Shown here in pieces: positions 20,991 through 32,539 of a stretch of 64,000 bases of DNA. The notes below the pieces were generated by a model. That model worked only from the letters and a program-made list of their open reading frames with translations, ran no database searches and was not told where the DNA came from. Position 1 is the first letter of the stretch. Each line of letters starts with the position of its first letter. Source of the DNA: Turritopsis dohrnii (taxonomy: Eukaryota; Cnidaria; Hydrozoa; Anthoathecata; Oceaniidae); NCBI GenBank assembly GCA_027922465.2, contig BQMF02000291.1, positions 496,001 through 560,000 on the forward strand, in the 5' to 3' direction. Both the position numbers and the translations under genes were made by a program.

Positions 20991-21264
20991 GTTTGTTTGA
21001 ACGTCGTTGTAATTCTGAATTCTTCGTGCTTTTGTATCGCGATAATCCCTCTGTTTATAGTGAGTGTTGATTTGTTTTTGAAAAGTTCTCTGACCAGAAT
21101 AATCTTCAGAAGCACCAAGAACCAACATGGAAGAATAATCTTCTTTTTGTTTTTGTGTCAATGTAGTGTTAGAAACTTTCATATAATCAGGGGGTACAAA
21201 TTTGGTAAAAAATAAAGTCCGTTTCACACGCAATGTAATTATTCCGCAAACTTTATTTATTTAG

Positions 21265-23308
21265 GCTGAGCTGTTGGGAGGGAAGAGGAAGCGCCATCTG
21301 AAGGAAGACGCCGTTCCAACTAAATTTTCTTTTCTTCCGGAGAAAAAACGGCGAGAATCATCAGTCAGACGAGCCGACAAAGGTTCTCAAAGACGTAGTG
21401 TGGATGAGGCTGTCTGCAACTATAACGATTTTTCTGTGGAAATACCAAGTGAGAGCGAGATCCCTGTAGAGACTTTTAATGAAAGCGAGACTGTGGAAAT
21501 GTGTGTTGGTCCAGATTTCCCGAGTACTGTGGATAAAGCAGTGGGCAACCATGTGGACATCAAGATCAACGCAGTTCAATCCAATGGATATCCCTGGTGG
21601 TTTTCTACCTGTGCGGAGGAGACCCGAACCTCTTCAAGTAAAACTAACGTTTCCCAAAGGCCGCGCAAAAGGTGTTAACACAGAATTAAGTTTTCCACCC
21701 CATGCAGATGTAATTCTTTCAAAAAAGGAAGCTGAAGAGGAACATTTCGAGAGCGACAGCGATACGGAAAAAATTGATTGTCAAAACGAATCGTTTTTTA
21801 TTCCCGACAGTGACGCTGAACTTAGCAGTGATAGTTCTGACGCTCCAGACTTGGAAGAGAAGTCTTTCAATTACGAACGAACAACACCAGTAGCGGAGCC
21901 TAAATTTTTAGTTTTTTGGACCTCATTGGCAATGTTGTTCCATTCATGTTTTTCCTGTTCTCAAAAGGCGTATGTTACGCACGTGAAAACCCGAGGCACA
22001 CTCATAACTGTAACAATGAAATGTGTGAAGAATCATATTCATAAGTGGTGTTCTCAACCCATTATTCAGGGCACTGGAGCGGGAAATATACTCTTAGCTG
22101 CTTCCATCCTATATTCAGGCAACACGTACGTGCGTATATCTGAAATGCTATCGTCGCTCAACATTGCTCATTTTTCCATGACGTATTTTTATAAAATTCA
22201 AAAATCTGTATTGCTTCCTACCGTAAATGCAATCTATAAGGCGTACCGAGGAAGAATTATCGATGACTGCATTGCACGTACAGAAAATAACTTTATAGGT
22301 GACGGTCGCAGTGACTCTCCTGGGTACAGTGCCAAATACGGCACGTATAGCCTAATGAGTACTGACACAAACAAAATTGTAGATTTTCAGTTGGTTCACG
22401 TTACGGATGCGGGAAACTCAAGCCGTATGGAGAAAAAAGGTCTGGAGATTTTGCTGAGAAAGTTTCATAGCCTTGGTATCAATATATCAACCATCACTAC
22501 AGACCGACATGTGCAAATAAGAGCGTTTTTGAAGAAGGATTACCCTGAATTGTTACACCAATTTGACGTGTGGCATTTTGGAAAATCTATCAAGAAAAAC
22601 CTGACAGCTCTTGCTAAAAAAAAGGATTGTTCAGAGTTGCAGTTTTGGATAAAAGCCATTGTTAACCACTTTTGGTGGTGTTGTGCGACTTCTAATGGTG
22701 ATGAACATTTGCTAACGGAAAAATGGTTAAGTATTCTGCAACATGTTCGCGGTATTCATTCCTGGGACGGAAATGTGCTTTTCCATGAATGTGAACACGG
22801 AGAGCTAGATCGGGAAAGAAAATGGCTGAAGGATGGTTCATCTTCATTTTTAGCCTTGAAAAGTGTTGTGGAAAATAAGGCAACATTGCGTGATCTAAAG
22901 TATCTCGTCAAATTTTGTCACACTGGAAGCTTGGAAGTATTTCACTCATTGCTGAACAAATATTGCCCTAAAAGATTGCATTTCTCCATTTATGGAATGA
23001 TAGGTCGTACGCAGTTGGCTGTATTAGATTTTAATAGTGGCGCAGACAATGTCCAAGCAACGAAAAAGGACGGAACATTGAGATTTGTGCAAACTTTTTC
23101 AAAAATAACACAAACCTGGGTCGTGAAAAAAATCAGTGCGAAAAAAGAACGAAACTATCTTGGCGAATTATTGGAAGCTACCATCAAGACTTCTCCAGGC
23201 AGTTTACCACTACCTGTGGTCGGGGAATTGCATCAAAACATTGCACCCGTTGAAAAACCAAACAAGGACGATGCGATAAAGAACATGCGCACAAGATTTT
23301 CGACATAA
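21265..23308 (+). pseudogene. Kolobok transposase exon 2, DDE catalytic domain (one frameshift)
   Basis: The exon opens AELLGGKRKRH in phase with exon 1 and is Ser/Glu-rich. A one-base frame change at about 21480-21600 separates it from the main frame, which is open to TAA at 23308. That frame holds a C-x2-C...C...H zinc cluster before SQP (about 21960-22060), and then the RNase-H-like core: first Asp in GDGRSDSPGYSAKYGTY, second Asp in TTDRHVQI, Glu in TGSLEVFHSL. These match the Kolobok family. A product would excise and insert the element at TTAA. The change may be real decay or a sequence error. Confidence 0.85.
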
Positions 23309-23410
23309 ATAACAGTAAATCGTTGAGAAACTGTTGCTATGAACATTTTACACTGTATATAATTACGACTGCTTTCGTTACGATTGTTAGGTTTTGTTTT
23401 GAATCCAACG

Positions 23411-24481
23411 CTAGTCGTCGGAATGTTTGAATTGTACATATTTGCCGTCCTCTGAGGGGTACTTGTTTCTTATCGCCCACACCACACACGAGGGAATTAC
23501 TCTGCGAACACCTTTTCCCAAACGACTGTGAATCTACCACGTGAATTGTCTATATCCCGCATAACGGTAGTTCCTAAATGAAAGAAAGCTTGAAAAAGAC
23601 CTGGGAACGAGGTGGTGATTTAACATGATCAACCAAAAAAAAAGCAAAAAAACTTACTCGTTTTTCTTTTCCAACTGTTTCCCCTTGAGTTCATTAATCG
23701 CAGCTAACGCGGTTTACAGCACTCGATTTTCCGAAACATACTGTCTGGAAACCCACTGAAGATGTCACACACTGCATTCCTACAATAGAAAAAAAAATAT
23801 ATAAACCCCCGTCGAATGATACACTAATTATTGATTCGCTTCATTGCCTTCAAAAATGTAAAAATCAACGTTACACTCCTCCACAAATAAATTTTATCAA
23901 TAAAACGCTAAACAATAATAACAAAATAATCTTTGCGGAGAAGAAGCAACAAAGTTTGAATTTTTTCTGTTATTGTTGAGTCGATGTAGTTCAAAGAAAA
24001 GAAAGCGAAAATGTGAGACGATTAGTTTTTTCCAAAAGTTTATTTACGCTTGTACCAAGTCAATTTTTATCGCAATAAAAAAACGTGGTATGGACAACTT
24101 GGATAAAAAAGAAGAGTAAAACACTGATCTACAACTCATACCTTCGAAAAAATCGTCTGGCACTTCGTTTGCTTCAACGCAGCAGATACTCTCAGTTTCA
24201 GTATCCATAGCTTTGCAGTTGTTGCACTCACACCACGAAATGTTACCAATACGAGAGGACACGGAATCTTCGCTAGTAGCACTTATACCGTTGTCACCGT
24301 GAATACTGGAGCTTTCTTCATCGCCTGTCTCGCTTTCACTTTCGTCACTGGAAGAAGCAAGTGGTTCAAAATCGTATGGCGTTAATTTATTCAAATCGTG
24401 ACACAAATCGCGACAAGTAAAATCTTCGTTAAACGAAAATGAGCCGTTATCAGAATCTTCACTACTGCTGTTGCTGGACAT
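23411..24481 (-). pseudogene. P2X7 C-terminal (ballast-like) cysteine-domain gene carried by the Kolobok
   Basis: Three exons on the minus strand: 24481-24142 (ATG, Ser/Asp/Glu-rich lead, then SWCECNNCKAMDTETESICC), 23779-23658 (CVTSSVGFQTVC) and 23573-23411 (YRYAGYRQF, then [14 protein letters not shown]...GKY). Donors and acceptors are canonical and the 1-2 and 2-3 joins keep phase. Motif order and Cys spacing match the cytoplasmic C-terminus of vertebrate P2X7 receptors, a zinc-binding domain also known as a free-standing protein in invertebrates. No channel part is present. There is one single-base frame change in exon 2, in an A-run at about 23714, and one in-frame TAG at 23534-23536 where Trp would be expected. 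The role in the transposon is unknown. Confidence 0.85.
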
Positions 24482-24779
24482 TTTGTGTATCTCTGGTAAA
24501 GAAAACCTTGTTATTTGCTTCGCGCTTTATGTTTTTGGACGTTGTGACGTAATACTAAAAACTTGGTTCCAGTTTCCTGGAAATAACGCGATCGCTTCAA
24601 AAACACTAGAAATGGCAGAACTTCGTTGCTTCGGAACTGGAGTTTGAGATTGTTGCAGGGTATATTATTTGTGTTTTTGGAAGGTTTTTGGATAAAAGAT
24701 TGTATTTTCTTGTTTTTTACGAATTTGATATTTTTTACTTTAGTTCTCCTTTAATACAGGATTATTTTTTTAATTATAG

Positions 24780-26921
24780 CACAAACATTCTCAAATTATT
24801 GAACTAATGGAACATGATCCACCTTTTTTAATGACAGAAAGGATTGATGATGTGATAGGTTTGTTAAATCCCCACATTTTTAGTTAAAAATTAATTTTTA
24901 TGTAGAAATGGCCTTCACTGTGCACAATTTGTTTCCCTTGCTTACAGACATATCTCTATTCAGGAATGTGATGAATATGTTTGTACAAAAAGTTGACAAG
25001 GGTCCTGGGAAAGAGGTTTTAGGGTATAAAAAATCACTTGGGCTGCATAAAGTTTTTCTTTGCCTGATCTACTAGACAATCCTAATAGCACTCTCAATAC
25101 TCATGGGTTATTATGTATTTTGTAGACATGAAATTTAATGTCTTTAGTGTTGATGCTACCTTGAGTGTTGGATTGGGGCGCTATGTAAATGACAGTCCTG
25201 AGGAACATGCTAATTGTAAAATGAAGCAGTTGTGTATAAATGGAGGGCCAGTACTGGTTTTGTTTTCAATTAAAAAGATAAATGCGTATGATGAACTTCG
25301 TTATTGTTACAATGACAGTGAAAGCAACCTCTCATGGAGACAAAGTGTAAGTCATTTCCATTAATGTTTATGCAAAGCAGTAAAATTCAGCTGAAATTGA
25401 TTTGCTCTTTTCAAGAGAATAAACTGCACAAAATTTAAATCCATCTTGAATTAAAAATATCTTTTTTTAATTTTTTCTTTTTCAGGACCAATATTTCAAA
25501 CATTTTTCCATGAAAAGAAAAGTGATTATGCCATTTATATCACTGTATATTCATCATTCAAGGTTTTTCTGCTATTGTTTGCTGTTCACTGTTTTTGATA
25601 AAAATGATTATTTCATAGGAACTAGTCTTCATAGCTGATGAGATGGTAGATGGAATTATTTTGCTAGAGAAGCCTGCTGTTACAATGTTTCTAAAGGTTA
25701 GTATGAATTTGGGGTTGAAGTATGTGATTAATGATAAACGTGAATAATAAAAGTATTGTCTGTCATATAGGGGATATGGAGTTATTTTTCTTATTGAAAT
25801 TATCAAGTGCATAGCTGCACTACATATTACAAGTAGTAGTGGCTTAGTGATTAAAGCATTGAGCTTAGGAACCCAATATTGAGGGTTCAAACCCCACTGA
25901 GGTCGGGTGTTGAAAAAGTCACGACTCCTGCAGGTACTGCAACTAGCTCGATTCCCTGATGTATTTTGGGGGAAATGAAAGCTAGTTGGGGAGATTAACG
26001 CTATGATGAACATCAGGAATGTGTAGCCCCACTCCTTGTAGTGGCTTCGGCCTTGAGTGGGGTGAGTGATTTAAAAAAATAAAAATAAAACCAGTATATG
26101 GGTGGGTTTCATTTTGATAATATAATAGTTAATGATTACAGAATTATTACAGAATGCAATGAAAGGAAGTGTCTGGTTTATGCTTCTACCAGACAAGATT
26201 TCTGTCAGTAGAATAATACAAAATTTTGTATAAAAATTTGAATTCATGCTGTAATTTGTGCAAACATGCCATACAAATCTTCCGATCAAATAAATATTGT
26301 AATGATATATTAGTTGCAGTGTTGTATTCCTGTTTTTGATATTTTTAATATTTTTTGCAGTTTGTTAAAGAAGATGTGTATCATTAGAAAGTCCAAATGG
26401 TATGACATTATTCCTATTATTTCAGAAATGAAATGGAACCATGGGTTTTCATGGTTATAATATTTATTTATCATGTTTTTAGTGAGACCTCTAAGAGAAC
26501 CATTCCTGAAAGTCGAAGATTTGACTAGGTGAAGAACTATTGGGTATTTTTTGTTAAATTTTGTAAATGACATTCTTATTTGTCAGAATTTTCAAGCCCC
26601 TTGTTTTGGAGAATGCTCATGATTCCTTTGATATCTTCAATGAACGGTTAGTCAAATTCCTTTCATTGAATAGTTCGACAGTAGTAGCATGCATCTAACA
26701 TAAAAAAAGTTTAAAAGAATTGAACAACTTGTTGAGGAAGGCTCCCTTGATAATTTTGATACTTGGATGAATAATTTTAAAAAGAAAAGGTATTTTATCG
26801 ATTCTTTCAGTCATTCTTACAAATTGTCTTTGTTTCTGATTGATTTATATACCGCTATTTTCTTGTTCTCTGTGTTTGATTCAGTCTGTTAAGTGATTCT
26901 CAAAAGTTATCATTTAAATAA
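24780..26921 (+). pseudogene. SET-family gene A (KMT5A-like), lacks the N-terminal SET exon
   Basis: Exons by GT/AG: 24780-24858 (ELMEHDPPFLM), 25148-25346 (SET C-terminal half), 25486-25521, 25619-25696, 26483-26528 (LREPFLKVED), 26587-26646, 26718-26789 and 26885-26921 (TAA). The SET half shows GRYVNDSPEEHANCKMK (substrate/cofactor motif) and DELRYCYND with the catalytic Tyr. Paralogue B has a 166-nt exon GYGVF...YRG between the first two; I cannot find it here. An exon is also missing by phase between 25696 and 26483. The Kolobok lies just upstream. Without the N-terminal SET strand, methyltransferase activity is unlikely. Confidence 0.6.
25849..26092 (+). mobile_element. tRNA-derived SINE in an intron of gene A
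   Basis: The head has a box-A-like TGGCTTAGTGATTAAAG and a box B GGGTTCAAACCCC about 35 bp later. A non-tRNA body follows and the element ends in an A-rich tail. This is the layout of a Pol III-transcribed SINE moved by a LINE. I could not settle a target duplication. Confidence 0.75.
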
Positions 26922-27201
26922 TGAAGTGATGGAACCAGGGTGTGGCCTTAGTCAAAATCCGATGCTGATAGAAGTGCCACATATGAATTCTGGATATCAG
27001 TTGAATAATGAAATAACGGAAGCAGGATTTGTTGATTGTGATTATCATTTGTTAAGTCAAGTTCAGATGCTGATGGAAGTACCAATTAAGAATGCTGGTA
27101 ATCAGATGAATAATGAAATTGCAGAATCTGGATCGTTTAACATGTCATCGGGAAAATATACTATGATAATCATACTTTGTAAATTTTGGAAAATACTATG
27201 A
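26893..27201 (+). CDS. Open frame with three internal repeats, unknown
   Basis: About 100 codons, overlapping the last exon of gene A in another frame. It contains three related units: YHLNNEVMEPG, YQLNNEITEAG and NQMNNEIAESG, the second and third preceded by MLIEVP and MLMEVP. Conservation of a repeated protein pattern suggests the frame was once coding, perhaps an older C-terminus of gene A. No start codon or splice site clearly serves it. Confidence 0.35.
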   Translation: MILKSYHLNNEVMEPGCGLSQNPMLIEVPHMNSGYQLNNEITEAGFVDCDYHLLSQVQMLMEVPIKNAGNQMNNEIAESGSFNMSSGKYTMIIILCKFWKIL

Positions 27202-28487
27202 TAATCATAGTTACAGAAGTATATTTTACAGAACACGATTGCAGCGGAACACATGGCGGCCCATAGTAGCGTGTCTCCCTAGCAGTATAGCGGTTTAACA
27301 CGAGAGAAGGACTAATACGTGCACCAATCTACATTCTTTGTTTGAAATGGAGCTGATTTACAACAAAGTAAGTAGTGCTAAAAATAACCGATACTGGGAG
27401 CAATGATGAAAATATTTCTTGTCTGCATGGTCTCAACACCAACTTCCCAGCTAAAGTCCTTGCTTGCTTGGTGTTGTTTTTGGTTGATACGAAATACAAA
27501 AATATGCATTGTGTATAGAACTTAGCTAAATGTAGCATTTGTTGTTAGTAACTGATATATACTTTTGGAACATTCTCTAAGCTTGTAGCTAATATTCATA
27601 TTGTCTTTTGGTGTCGTTGCTGGGGCAGGGAAATAAATAAATCTACAAGAAAGCTCTGCCATGCTGACGGTGTATTACATACATAGATGGATTCCGTGCA
27701 GTGAAACAGGGGCCAAAATAAGGGGCTAAATATTTTGATACCATAGCAGGGCTTGTGTGTGTGTGTTTTTTAATATTCCCACCAAATGGTTGGGAAAGTA
27801 TATACCTAGCGCTACTTATCGACAGACATTTTCCATAGTAAACATTTATTTTTTTCTCATTCCTCTGGGTAAAAAATCCCTGATAGTTATATGAGGCTAA
27901 ACATCAGAAGGTACATGTAGACAAGCAAGGCATTGGCAGTAAGTATTAGCATTATTAGTAATAGCTGGTAATAGTACAGGCCTCCTGCCATGGACTTCAA
28001 AGCAGTGTGCCAATGATTGCAATGTTTACTAAAATATGTATCTGGCGAAGGAAAATCACAAAGACGGTAGGGTCATAGAGTTTGTGACCACCTGTTTTAG
28101 ATTTTGTATACGCCAACACTCTGTTAGATACAATTAGGTGGGCCCACTTAACTTTTTTATGGTACTGAAAGAATGGTCTGCGATATAGCATTGTATGTGT
28201 GTGTAGAACTGTTCTACTGTTTTTCACTCTTTTGAAATGCATTATTCTAAGTGTTTGAGGAAAGTTCTGTGGAAACACCAAACTATCACTTTGTGGATTT
28301 GGGCCTATAGTTTTTCCTTGAGATCGCAGAGTTCAGGGAGTTTCGAGTACCGACTACAGCCTTTTTTTTTATAAACACTACCTCTATAAGCACCGGGAGC
28401 CTCAGATTTGATCAAAAGGTAAGCACCACCTAAGCACCAGCCTCAGTCTCACTTCACTGAATAAAAATTCATTCGAATAATTTTCTA
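27202..28487. other. Intergenic stretch, no gene seen
   Basis: A short duplicated phrase (ACTATGATAATCATA, about 27160-27215) lies at its left edge. I see no transposon ends or convincing exons. Confidence 0.4.
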
Positions 28488-29723
28488 CTAGTATCCCATG
28501 AAAAATTGTTTTTACGGGTTTTAATTCTGAAAGTGACATCTCAAAAATGGTTTCGAAAAATTAAATCACACCATGACGAACAGAAAGGGTATCAGTGCTG
28601 TAAGTACTTTAAACTTTAGATACAGGAGCGCAGAACAGTCGTTTTACTTGGAAGATCTTAAACCCATCAAAAATAAAAATACGTGCTGCGTGTGCATCCG
28701 CTTTTTTAACTTTGTAAAATAAAATGTATTGATTGAAGATGCAATGCAATGGTTGCCCGTGATGAAAAATCTAACGTCAATACGAAAAAAAAACACTTCT
28801 CACCCTTTTAATTAAGAAACTCTGTAGATATTCCAGCTAAATCATTTTTAGTTCACTATCAACACTGGAGTTATGAACAGAAAAACTTTTTAATCGGAAG
28901 ATCTGACACACATCAAAATATTCATAATACATCTTTCATGATAGTAGTAAAAATAAATTGTGCGTACAGGAAAACAATAAAAATGCTGGATAAACCCTAA
29001 CTGTGTTCTTACTAAATAGACCTATAATATTTTAACTTTGGTTTAACTTCAAACAAAGAGAATATACCTATCCATACTAATTCACATCATTGTGTTAGTA
29101 AACAACAACATCTTCTGTAGCCATTTTCAAATACTTATAAACTCTTTACTTTCCATATTTCATATCTGAAAACAAAATAATAATACTTTAAACTACTACT
29201 AATTTAAACTACTACTTTCCAGCACACTTTCCTAATGTAAACATATACTTAAAACACTTTCTTCTGCTATTTCTTTTCCACTGAAATTACGCTACCATAT
29301 TCATACACTGAAAAACATAAAACTACTTTCTTCGTTTGTCTCTATTTTGCAGAAGATTTTCAACTATAAACATACACTAAATACCTCTGTAAACTTTCTT
29401 TTCTTTCCAGTAAGTGTAGTAAACCTTTCACCTTTCACCTTCGTCAGCTTCGTGCTAAACTGTCTGTAGACTACGGGATTTACTAACGGATTCTGTCAGG
29501 AACCAATCAACACGGCGAAAAAATAATTTCTTGCCTTTTGATTGGCTTAAAAATAACTGACGTTAGATGCCCCCTGCTAATATACTAATCGTGAATGTGT
29601 CTTGCGTGGTCTAACTGTCGCTATATGACCACTATTAAGAAGATTTTGGCCGTAAATTTTTGAAGATACCATCACTCTCTAAGTTAAATGTGTTACACAC
29701 GATTGCGGATTATTATTATAAGA
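28488..29723 (-). mobile_element. Helitron family B, minus array copy 1
   Basis: The 3' terminus CTAG is at 28488 and the 5' terminus TCTTAT...AATAATCC at 29723, where the next copy begins. It corresponds to the plus-strand copy at 19489-20467, with extra sequence. No Rep/helicase. Confidence 0.7.
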
Positions 29724-30260
29724 CTAGTATCTCGCGTAAAAGTTTTTTAAGACTTTAATTTCGAAAATGTTGTCACGAAAATAGGTGAAGAAAAATAAAA
29801 GTACCAAATCTCGCAAAGAGACCGTATCCATGTTGTAGAGCTCGAAAAACTGATCAAAAAAATGTATGGGATCATTTCGCTACGACCAACGTTTGCAGAG
29901 ATATCGTCGATCAAAGATTTTGATGACGTCATATCCGCAGTACTAAATTGAATTTACACCCAAATGTTGCGTCACCCCATCACCGGTATTGCCTACCCTA
30001 AAAAACGTCAGTTATCCCTATTGGTTCCCGAGATATTTCCCCAAAAACGTCGCATTCGATTGGGGATGCAATGCAATGGTTCCCCGCGATAAGATAAAAA
30101 AACTGACGTCACGCCGCGTGCTATTATACTAATCGTCAATTATGAATTGTCTAACGAAAAAATGACCACGATTAAGAAGATTTTGACCGTAAATTTTAAA
30201 AAAACACAACAATCTCTAAAATAAAAGTGGTATGCACACACGCGGATTAGTGTAATAAGA
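29724..30260 (-). mobile_element. Helitron family B, minus array copy 2 (short form)
   Basis: 537 bp, from CTAG at 29724 to the 5' TC at 30260. It is the short form also seen at 16686 and 35455. Confidence 0.75.
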
Positions 30261-32539
30261 CTAGTATCCCGGGTAAAAACTTTTTACCGAACTTAACTTC
30301 GAAAATATTAGGTCAAATCCACCATTCCCTCGTAGTTACCCTGTGACGAAAAAATAAATCATAGAATCGCAACTCATCCCAGGCGGCGTCCCTCGCCACC
30401 CATGTTCAGTATGCGTTGGGTCGCAGAATTGAACTCTTGCAAAAGTTTCTTTTCAGCATTAATTTTTTAATTCATTTCTTGCATTCAGAAAATTTAAAAC
30501 AGAAACATGGCTCAGAATATATATTCATACGCAGAAGAGAAGTAACTTTAATGTTTACTTTAACCGTTTACTAAGACATACAAAACCAAACATTGAATAT
30601 TATACAAAAATGATACCTTCCAACTGTTTCTTTTGTTCAAAAGTTACTACTGGACAGCAATCATTAATGAATTTTTGAAATGATTTTTAGTCATTCCCAA
30701 AACCATCAACATCATAATTAAAACCATGAGTTTCATTTCTTTATGCTTTTTTTATTATTGCCTAAAAGAATAATGTTTAAATTGTAATACCGAAGAAGAA
30801 AAAAAGAAACCAAAAAAAAGGAAATTCAAGTACGCAATTATCCTAAAAACATTAACTAAGAAGAAAAATTTACACTAAAGATAAAAAGTCACAAATAAAA
30901 TCATAAATTCAAAGTTATATACCTAGGCATAGCACGTAAACGATTACCATAACACAAAATAAGCATAAACGCGATAAAATATAAACTTAAGAAAAATACA
31001 GCCAACAACACTTATTTTTTGTAAGATAGTTTCATTGCACAGTCATTAAGTAAGTAAATCTTAAGCAACCCTCTCGATATTATAACCCATCATGTGCTTC
31101 ATTTCTATTTTAACAGATCGAAACATTAAAAAAACATATACAAAAAACGTAATCATGCTATGACGAAATCTAAAGAAAAACAAAACAAAGTAAAAGAAAC
31201 TTTGAAAATGTATTAACCTTAAAAGTAATAATTAAAAACACAAACGTAAATACAGAATTAGTAGAGCTGAAAAATTTTTCACATATGAAAACATTCGTGG
31301 AGCCATTTTTTATTTCCAGTTCAAAGCTCCTCTCTGCTGGAAAATTCAAAACACAACAGTAAACATCCCTCTTATCCTTTATGTATCCACTAATACTAAC
31401 TGTGTTTTAACTAAATAGATACTATTATAACTTTACCTTTCAATACCAATTCACATCATCATGATAGTAAACAATATTGATCATGCTCTGTAGCCATTAT
31501 CAAACACTTCTAAACTCTTTTACTTTCTATATTTCATACCTCTAAACAAATTAATAACACTCGATTAACTTTCCAGCATACTTTCATATTGTAAAGATAC
31601 ACTTTGTCTTTGCTTTCTACTGCAATTCCACTACAATTTTTATGCAGTGAAAGTCATAAAAATGCTTTCTTCGTAACTTCATAACTGTGGAGCCATTTTG
31701 AATTAAATAAAATAAGGAACAGCAATTTCGTTAGCAAAACAAATCAGTTACTGCTCGTGGGACATGCATCTTTATGATTTGATCGTTTTAACTCTGTTTT
31801 TAACTCTCTTTTAACGCTGTATTTACTAAATCCGTTTGACTCATGTACTTACGTATATTACTTTATATCTTTACCAAACAATTTCTCTCCGAAAAAAGAA
31901 GTATAACCATTTTCTTCATCAATGTAAATAAACAGCATCCTTTCTGCAGCCATTTTTAAACAACTTCAACTTCATCTACACTACTCTACTGCTGCACTCC
32001 CATAACTATTTGATAACTATAAAAAGAAAGACGTAAACAGCTCGTAGAATAAAAATAGACTTTCTTCATCTCGTTCTTCGTTTCGTTTTCCTCTGAAAAA
32101 ACCTATGTATAAAAAAACAACATCTGTTTAAAAACTCACCTAAGCATGTGGTTATACCTGTTCTTTTATTAATCTAAAATAAAATCTAAAATACAATAAC
32201 AATAAAAGTTAAACTAAAACAGTTTAATAAGCAGCACGTATACAAACCTGTATTTCTTAGTGAAAACAACTATGATAATGAAAATCGGTTATTAACGAAC
32301 TTATTTTTGGAAATCGTCAACCAATCAAATTGGCGAAAAAATAATTTCTTGCGTTTTGATTGGTTTAAAAATTTAGACGTCACACTTAGATTATGTAACA
32401 TTAAAAAAAGTGTTCTCGCCTCTACGTAGTTTTACGACAAAAAGGGAAAAAATAAGAAGGATTTGACCGTGAAAAAAAACAAATATGCCACTCTCTAAAA
32501 TAAAAGTGTGACACACAATCGCGAATTAGTATAATAAGA
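30261..32539 (-). mobile_element. Helitron family B, minus array copy 3 (long form)
   Basis: About 2.28 kb, from CTAGTATCCCGGG with hairpin at 30261 to TCTTATTATACTAAT at 32539. Its interior is diverged from the next copy. Confidence 0.75.

Larger units (their letters stand above)
20480..24750 (+). mobile_element. Kolobok DNA transposon with two opposed genes
   Basis: 4271 bp. The ends are inverted repeats, AGGAGAACTAAAGTGAAAAAA at the left and its inverse with one change at the right. TTAA lies outside both ends (20476-20479 and 24751-24754). TTAA targets and a THAP-DDE transposase together define Kolobok. A split transposase gene runs on the plus strand (20781-23308) and a three-exon P2X7-like gene runs convergently on the minus strand (24481-23411). 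Frame lesions in both suggest this copy is recently dead. Confidence 0.9.

Noticed and set aside
23233..23540. Two minus-strand frames at the end of the Kolobok
   Set aside because: They overlap the last P2X7-like exon in wrong frames; the spliced frame explains the coding signal better.
25849..25925. Functional tRNA gene
   Set aside because: Boxes A and B are present, but no acceptor stem pairs and a SINE body and A-rich tail follow.
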